Assembly (NCBI GenBank): GCA_902779945.1
Contig: CACZDN010000015.1
Location: 1 to 64,000, forward strand
Origin: Oscillospiraceae bacterium
GTDB taxonomy: Bacteria; Bacillota; Clostridia; Oscillospirales; Oscillospiraceae
Direction of reading: 5' to 3'
DNA length: 64,000 bases
The notes under the pieces are model-generated. The model searched no databases. It was not told where the DNA came from and saw only the letters and a list, made by a program, of their open reading frames with translations. Shown in pieces: positions 59,439 to 64,000 of the stretch (within the stretch, counting starts at the first letter, position 1; the number at the start of each line of letters is the position of its first letter). Position numbers and translations under genes: made by a program.

Positions 59439-59476
59439 TGAACCTTTGTTTTGCCTGCGCCGCCGGACTGCCGCGC

Positions 59477-59920
59477 TCAGCCCTTCTGTTCCTTCTTCCG
59501 GAACACGAAAAACTTGCTGATGACGTAGTTGCCGATGACGACGACCACGCTGACGAGGATGGTGGTGATATGGTACTCGATGTGCAGCACGTTTGTCAGC
59601 AGCACATTCAGCACATAGCTCAGCCCCCAGGTGCCGAGGCGGGAGGTGACGAAGCTCAGAAACTCCCGGAAAATCCGCGGGTCCCGGCTTTGGAAGACCC
59701 ACTTGCGGTTCGGAAAGTAGGCGAAGAAAATGCCGGACAGGTTCTCCACCACGTTCAGCACCGTGGTCTGCGTCAGCGTCGGGATGGAGACGCCGGGGTA
59801 GAAGAGCGCGCCGCAGAGGAACTTGCAGCCCCAGGACACCGCCGTGGTAAGGCCGCCGACGAGAATATAGATGATGAGCTCTCTGTACTTCACGCAGAGG
59901 GCTTTGATTTTTTCGATCAT
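59477..59920 (-). CDS. GtrA-family flippase-like membrane protein
   Basis: 147 residues, four membrane helices. IIYILVGGLTTAVSWGCKFL, FFAYFPNRKWVFQSRDPR and VVVIGNYVISKFFVFRK match GtrA. Members are thought to flip polyprenyl-phosphate-linked sugars. GGGAGGAG precedes the ATG, which overlaps the GtrB-like gene stop by 4 bases (ATGA). Third gene of a three-gene glycosylation operon. Confidence 0.9.
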   Translation of the reverse strand: MIEKIKALCVKYRELIIYILVGGLTTAVSWGCKFLCGALFYPGVSIPTLTQTTVLNVVENLSGIFFAYFPNRKWVFQSRDPRIFREFLSFVTSRLGTWGLSYVLNVLLTNVLHIEYHITTILVSVVVVIGNYVISKFFVFRKKEQKG

Positions 59921-60843
59921 GGCTTCTCCTCCCTGCCGCAGACCTGCGAGATGATATAGCGCGGGCGGCCCTTGATCTCGTCGTAGATGCGCGCGAGATA
60001 GTAGCCGATGATGCCGAGGGAAAGCATCAGAAAGCTGCCGATGATGAGCAGCAGCAAAATCACCGTCGTGAACCCGGGCTGGGCCACGCCCGCGAGCTTC
60101 TGCGTCAGCGAGATGGCGCCGAAGACCAGCGCCGTGAGGAGCATGAGCACGCCCATCACCGTCACCAGATGCAGCGGCGCGGAGGAGAAGGAGGCGATGT
60201 TCGTGACGGCGTAGCGGATGAGCGCCCGTGTGGACCACTTGCTCTCCCCCTCGGTGCGCTCCTGTACGCGGTAGAGGACCTCCGTCTTCCGGTAGCCGAC
60301 CCAGAACGACAGGGCGCGGAAAAAGACGTTGCGCTCCGGCAGGCTGTTGAGCGTGTCGACCACCTTGCGGTCGAGGAGCTTGAAGTCCGAGGAGGCGGCC
60401 ATGTCCATGCCGGTGAGGCGGCTGATGATGCCGTAGAAGCGCTGGGCGGCGAAGCGGTGCAGGGCGCTCTCCTCGCCGCGGTCCTCCTTGATGCCCTCGA
60501 CCACCTCGTAGCCCGCTTCCCAGAGGCGGTACATGTCGATCAGCTTCTCGGGCGGGTGCTGGAGATCGCAGTCCATGACCGCGACGCAGTCGCCCTTCGC
60601 CTGCTCAAGCCCCGCGAACATGGCGGACTCCTTGCCGAAGTTGCGGCTGAAATGCACGCCGACGACGTGCCCGTCCGTCTCGCTGCATGTTCGGATCGCC
60701 GCCCAGGTCTTGTCGCGCGAGCCGTCGTCCACAAACAGCAGCTCGTATTCGATCCCGGCCCCGCCCAGGACCTCGCCCAGACGCGCGGCGGCGATGGGGA
60801 TCATTTTTTCCTCGTTATACGAGGGCAGAACAACAGAGAGCAC
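59917..60843 (-). CDS. GT2 polyprenyl-phosphate glycosyltransferase (GtrB/DPM1-like)
   Basis: 308 residues. GT-A domain with VVLPSYNEEKMIPIAAARL, LLFVDDGSRDKTW, the metal motif AVMDCDLQHPPE, and RHRAQR-type text FKLLDRKVVDTLNSLPER; two membrane helices at the C-terminus (about 230-290). It likely links a sugar to undecaprenyl phosphate on the cytoplasmic side. Start is GTG with AAGGAGGT 7 bases before. 12 bases after the GT39-like gene and overlapping the GtrA-like gene. Confidence 0.94.
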   Translation of the reverse strand: MLSVVLPSYNEEKMIPIAAARLGEVLGGAGIEYELLFVDDGSRDKTWAAIRTCSETDGHVVGVHFSRNFGKESAMFAGLEQAKGDCVAVMDCDLQHPPEKLIDMYRLWEAGYEVVEGIKEDRGEESALHRFAAQRFYGIISRLTGMDMAASSDFKLLDRKVVDTLNSLPERNVFFRALSFWVGYRKTEVLYRVQERTEGESKWSTRALIRYAVTNIASFSSAPLHLVTVMGVLMLLTALVFGAISLTQKLAGVAQPGFTTVILLLLIIGSFLMLSLGIIGYYLARIYDEIKGRPRYIISQVCGREEKP

Positions 60844-60855
60844 GGGGATACCTCC

Positions 60856-62430
60856 TTATCGGGAGATCACATAGGTAGTGGAAAGGCCGGTGGTGAAAAG
60901 CTCCTCGGCCCGCCGGAAGCCGGTCTCGTCCCGGATGCGGGCGAGCAGGGCGTCCGCGTCGTAGCCGCTGGACCAGAACTCGCTCACGTCGATGTATACG
61001 ACGACCTCATCCGCGTCGCCCACATAGTCGAGCATCGGCGCAAGGCTGGCCTGATCGGTGACGTAGACCTCCGGGAAGTGCAGAAGCTGGATCAGATCCT
61101 CGGTCATGGGGACGAAGGCCCACTCGGGCTCGGCAAAGAAGACGCAGGGGTCGCCGCTTCTCTCCTCGAGGGCGGCGTTGTATGCGGCGTGCTCGGGGTA
61201 GAGGTAGTCCGGCGGGGCGCAGCGCGCCTCCCACACGGCCAGCGCCGCGATCGCGAGGAACACAGCGGCGGAGAATCTCGGGCGCTTTGCGCCGTCGAAC
61301 GCTTTTTCCAGCAGGTACAGCAGAAAGCTGACCGCCAGCACGAAGGCGGGGATGAGGTTGTAGATATAGCGCGCCTCGTCCACCGGGGAGATAACGGCCA
61401 CCAGCACGAAGCTCAGAAACGCCGGGACGATAAACACCAGCCAGTCGAGAGACACGTCCCTTCCGCGCAGGCGCTTGAAGCCGAAGCAGAACGCCGCCAG
61501 CGCGGCGAGGCCCGTATAGATCGCGGCCTTGAGCCCGTGCAGTGCAAAGCCCGTAAAGGTTCTGAGTCTGACCGGGTACTGGGCGAAATTCCGGAGGTTT
61601 TCCGCCGCGCTCTCCCCGGAGACGAGCTCCCCGGAGAAAAGGTGGTCGAGCGCCGCCGGGAACACCAGCAGCAGGGACAGCGCCCCGAGCAGCGCGCAGG
61701 GGATGAACCACGCAAGGGCCCGGTACTGCTTTTTCAGCAGCGCCCGGAGCACATAGGCCGCGCAGAGGAAGAAGGCGAAGAACACGAAATAGTACTGCGT
61801 CAGAAGCCCCGCCAGCAGCGTGAGGCCGACAAACACGCAGGTGCGCGGCCTGAATTGTCGCATGAGCTCCGCGATGAAGACCATGAGCACGACGGTCAGA
61901 AGCGTCATCAGCACATACATGCGGATCATGACCATGGTGGACAGGCCGATCACGCTCAGCCCGTAGAGGGCCGCCGCGGCCGCCGCGTTGTACCGCCCGC
62001 CGCCGAGCTTTCTGACCAGCACATACAGCAGCCCCGCCGCCAGCAGGTACAGCGCCCCGTCCAGCGCAAGGCCGGTCCATTTGGAAAAGCTGCCCCGCGC
62101 GAGCGTCGAGACGGCGTTGAACAGCCAGTAGTAGAGCGGCGGGTGTACGTCGTGCACCTGGTTGAAGTAGACGGAGCCGAAGTCAAAGCCCTCGTCCCCC
62201 GTGATGCTGACGTAGTCGAGCAGCTCCTCCCGGGTGACGACGGAATGCTCGATGCGTCCGTACTTGTCGGTCCCGCAGAGGAAGGGGCGGTAGCTGGAAT
62301 TGGACAGGCCGTAGGTATAGATCTCGTCGATGAACATGCCCTGCTTGCGCGCGGAAAAAAGCAGACATACGGCGCAGATCATCGCCAGCGCCAGCGCCGG
62401 CGCCCAGCCGCGTTTCACAGTATCCTTCAA
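60856..62430 (-). CDS. GT39-like (ArnT/PMT) membrane glycosyltransferase
   Basis: 524 residues with about 11 membrane helices. After the first helix comes FIDEIYTYGLSNSSYRPF, matching the catalytic (D)E loop of polyprenyl-phosphate-sugar transferases, then YFNQVHDVHPPLYYWLFNAV (HPPLYY signature). C-terminal 120 residues form an outside domain. It should transfer a sugar from a lipid carrier to a wall polymer or protein outside the cell. TTG start at 62430 follows GGGAGG by 7 bases; no ATG in this region is plausible, and longer frames run into a family B element. Confidence 0.87.
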   Translation of the reverse strand: MKDTVKRGWAPALALAMICAVCLLFSARKQGMFIDEIYTYGLSNSSYRPFLCGTDKYGRIEHSVVTREELLDYVSITGDEGFDFGSVYFNQVHDVHPPLYYWLFNAVSTLARGSFSKWTGLALDGALYLLAAGLLYVLVRKLGGGRYNAAAAAALYGLSVIGLSTMVMIRMYVLMTLLTVVLMVFIAELMRQFRPRTCVFVGLTLLAGLLTQYYFVFFAFFLCAAYVLRALLKKQYRALAWFIPCALLGALSLLLVFPAALDHLFSGELVSGESAAENLRNFAQYPVRLRTFTGFALHGLKAAIYTGLAALAAFCFGFKRLRGRDVSLDWLVFIVPAFLSFVLVAVISPVDEARYIYNLIPAFVLAVSFLLYLLEKAFDGAKRPRFSAAVFLAIAALAVWEARCAPPDYLYPEHAAYNAALEERSGDPCVFFAEPEWAFVPMTEDLIQLLHFPEVYVTDQASLAPMLDYVGDADEVVVYIDVSEFWSSGYDADALLARIRDETGFRRAEELFTTGLSTTYVISR

Positions 62431-62459
62431 AGCCCCGCCTCCCGCTTGTTGTTGACCAA

Positions 62460-62537
62460 GGCAAAATCGCATCATTCGGCACACGCGAATCCTGAGAAAA
62501 TCCGGGTTACGGCGAAGGCGGACTGTGCGGGATTGCC
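62460..62537. mobile_element. Short family B element upstream of the GT39-like gene
   Basis: Ends GGCAAAATCGCATCATTCGG and GGACTGTGCGGGATTGCC. Interior GCGAATCCTGAGAAAAT is shared with other B copies; 78 bp, so internally deleted. No target duplication visible. Confidence 0.7.
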
Positions 62538-62624
62538 TCTCGTAAGTATACCCCATCCCGCCCCGATGCGCAAGGATTTTTGCAGAAAGCGCCGCGGCAG
62601 CCGTATTTTGTTTACACGGCGTTC

Positions 62625-62653
62625 TTGAATCGGCGGGCGAGGTATGGTAGAAT
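62625..62653 (+). promoter_or_regulatory. Promoter of the C1 peptidase gene
   Basis: TTGAAT, 17-base spacer, TAGAAT at 62648-62653, 42 bases before the ATG. Confidence 0.6.
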
Positions 62654-62695
62654 ACTGTGAATGATTATACATAAGCTCTGAAGCGGAGGTCCTGT

Positions 62696-64000
62696 ATGAA
62701 AAGGAGAAAACTGCTCGCCCTGCTGCTGGCGCTGGCGCTGTGCCTGACGCTGGTTCCGGGCGCGGCCATGGCGGAAGATATCGAGGAGGTCGAGGAGGCC
62801 ATCGTCGAGACGGCGTATGAGGAAGCGTCGATCGCCGAGACGGAGCCGGAGGAGCCCGCGATCGTCGAGACGGAGCCGGAGGAGCCCGCGATCGTCGAGG
62901 AGCCCGAACCCGAGCCCGAGCCGGAACCCGAACCCGAGCCGGAGCCGGAGCCCGAACCGGAGCCGGAACCCGCGGAAGAGCCCGCGGAGGAGGAGCCTGC
63001 GGCCTCGGTCTCGGACCTTGAGACCTTTAACGCCCCGGCGCCCGCCGCCGGGACGGAGGCCGTCATCGTCGGCTTCGAGGATCTGGGCGAGGCGGCGGTC
63101 ATCGTGACGGAATACAAGCTTGCTCTGATCGAGCTGGAAAAGCTGTTTCCGGAGGAGCTGACCGTCTATCTGGACGGCTCCGCCGAGGGGGAGAGCCGCC
63201 CGGTCCGCTGGGAGTGCCAGGAAGACTACGACGCGGGCCTGAGCGAATTCCACTTTGCCGCCGTGCCGGAGGGAAAGCTTGCCGAGGGGCTGGCGCTCCC
63301 GATGCTCACGGTGCTGATTGAGGGGACGCGCGCAACGCCCGTGCTGGCCGAGATCCCGGAGATCGACGAGTATGAGCTGCCCATCGTCGGCGTCCTGACG
63401 GGCGAAGAGTACGCCCGCGCCTGGGCCCCGTCCTACTACAACGCCTACACCCAGGGGCTCCTGCCGCCGATCCGCAATCAGAACCCCTACGGCACCTGCT
63501 GGGCCCACGCCGTGATCGGCTGCGCGGAGACCGACCTCATCCACGACGGGGCCGCCAATACGAGCGTCAACCTGTCCGAGCTGCACACGGTCTACTACGC
63601 CTTCCACAACTACACGGACGAGAAGGGCTGCAGCACAGGCGACTCTGTCAATACGCGCGGGCTGAACATTCTGAACCTCGGAGGCGATTCGACCCTGGCC
63701 GTGAACCGGTTTGAAAATCTCGTCGGCCCGGCGCGGGAGACGGACGCGTCGTACTTCATGGCCGCAAGCTACGATCCCGGTCCGGACTATGGACGGCAGG
63801 ACAACAGCTCGCTGCAGCTCAGCGCGGCCTATACCTTCAGTATGCAGGACCGCGATGCGATCAAGTACAATATTCAGACCCACGGCGGCGTGGAGACGGC
63901 CTTCTACACCGCGGACGCCTATTACAGTTCCCGCTACAACTCCTACTACTGCCCCATCAACTACGGTATCAATCACTCTGTCATGCTGGTCGGCTGGGAC
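62696..64000 (+). CDS. Secreted papain-family (C1) peptidase with EP-repeat linker, incomplete
   Basis: 435 codons, still open at the window end. Signal peptide MKRRKLLALLLALALCLTLV-PGAAMA. Residues 25-105 are very acidic with TEPEEPAIVE duplications and an unbroken EP repeat of about 15 units. From about 240 it is C1-like: LPPIRNQNPYGTCWAHAVIGCAE gives the oxyanion Gln and nucleophile Cys268; YGINHSVMLVGWD gives the catalytic His427. The Asn should lie beyond the window. GGAGG precedes the ATG. Likely a surface or secreted protease or adhesin; any C-terminal wall anchor is outside the window. Confidence 0.88.
   Translation, partial: MKRRKLLALLLALALCLTLVPGAAMAEDIEEVEEAIVETAYEEASIAETEPEEPAIVETEPEEPAIVEEPEPEPEPEPEPEPEPEPEPEPEPAEEPAEEEPAASVSDLETFNAPAPAAGTEAVIVGFEDLGEAAVIVTEYKLALIELEKLFPEELTVYLDGSAEGESRPVRWECQEDYDAGLSEFHFAAVPEGKLAEGLALPMLTVLIEGTRATPVLAEIPEIDEYELPIVGVLTGEEYARAWAPSYYNAYTQGLLPPIRNQNPYGTCWAHAVIGCAETDLIHDGAANTSVNLSELHTVYYAFHNYTDEKGCSTGDSVNTRGLNILNLGGDSTLAVNRFENLVGPARETDASYFMAASYDPGPDYGRQDNSSLQLSAAYTFSMQDRDAIKYNIQTHGGVETAFYTADAYYSSRYNSYYCPINYGINHSVMLVGWD

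Noticed and set aside
56733-59702. Nearly 1000-codon open frame antisense to cellobiose phosphorylase
   Set aside because: Same cause; no motif, and it crosses the family A element and the next gene's 3' end.
62900-62990. Short tandem repeats, considered as a CRISPR-like array or minisatellite
   Set aside because: The period is 6 bases, in frame with Glu-Pro codons of the secreted peptidase; there are no spacers.
1-64000. CRISPR arrays, rRNA and tRNA genes
   Set aside because: None was recognised by eye on either strand. A tRNA scan was not possible here, so a single tRNA could have been missed.

Overview
The window reads as chromosome of a GC-rich, endospore-lineage, anaerobic Firmicute, most likely a gut clostridium of the Oscillospirales type. 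Evidence: rplM-rpsI, holB-ricT, spo0A with 0A boxes, spoVT, plsY, hemW, metG and htpG are all Firmicute-like. Carbohydrate uptake relies on CUT1 ABC importers without a local ATPase, plus a TRAP transporter. No rRNA, tRNA or CRISPR array was recognised.

Layout. 0-0.5 kb: end of rplM, then rpsI and a strong terminator. 0.6-5.7 kb (minus): a four-gene operon with an ABC exporter carrying an extra N-terminal domain, a hexapeptide acyltransferase fused to an acyl-carrier domain, an adenylate-forming ligase and a secreted protein. This is the best candidate for an undescribed system. 6-9 kb: RHH regulator, ricT and holB. 9.2-12 kb (plus): condensation-like acyltransferase, HAD phosphatase and a YczE-like membrane protein. 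12.2-16.8 kb: accessory island with two remnants of a gap-gene 3' end flanking an OafA-type acyltransferase, a truncated tyrosine recombinase, a zinc-ribbon/TPR/CFI-box protein, an XRE regulator and an MntA-HepT toxin-antitoxin pair. 17-32.9 kb: mostly core genes: spo0A (phospho-acceptor Asp replaced by Glu), a secreted barnase, PAP2 phosphatase, htpG, hemW, a VanW protein, metG, an HD-GYP receptor, GtrA, an FMN-binding protein, spoVT and plsY.

33-43 kb (minus): a disaccharide phosphorolysis locus. It has a ChbP-like GH94 phosphorylase, a phosphohexomutase, a YesM/YesN-type two-component system and a CUT1 ABC importer. The likely flow is import, phosphorolysis to a sugar-1-phosphate, then mutation to the 6-phosphate. 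43-46.3 kb: a DctPQM TRAP transporter. 46.8-59.2 kb: a beta-glucan/cellobiose locus with intracellular GH5, a CUT1 importer with a YesL-type protein, GH3, a LacI regulator and cellobiose phosphorylase. Matching CG-centred operators sit downstream of the -10 boxes of the importer and of the phosphorylase. 59.4-62.4 kb: a GT39-like transferase, GtrB-like and GtrA-like set for surface glycosylation. 62.7 kb to the end: an incomplete secreted papain-family (C1) protein with an EP-repeat linker.

Small inverted-repeat elements are scattered throughout. One family (A, 161 bp) and a second (B, about 80-160 bp) are clearly mobile-like: a B copy at 27304-27416 splits an A copy and is flanked by a 4-bp TTAT duplication.
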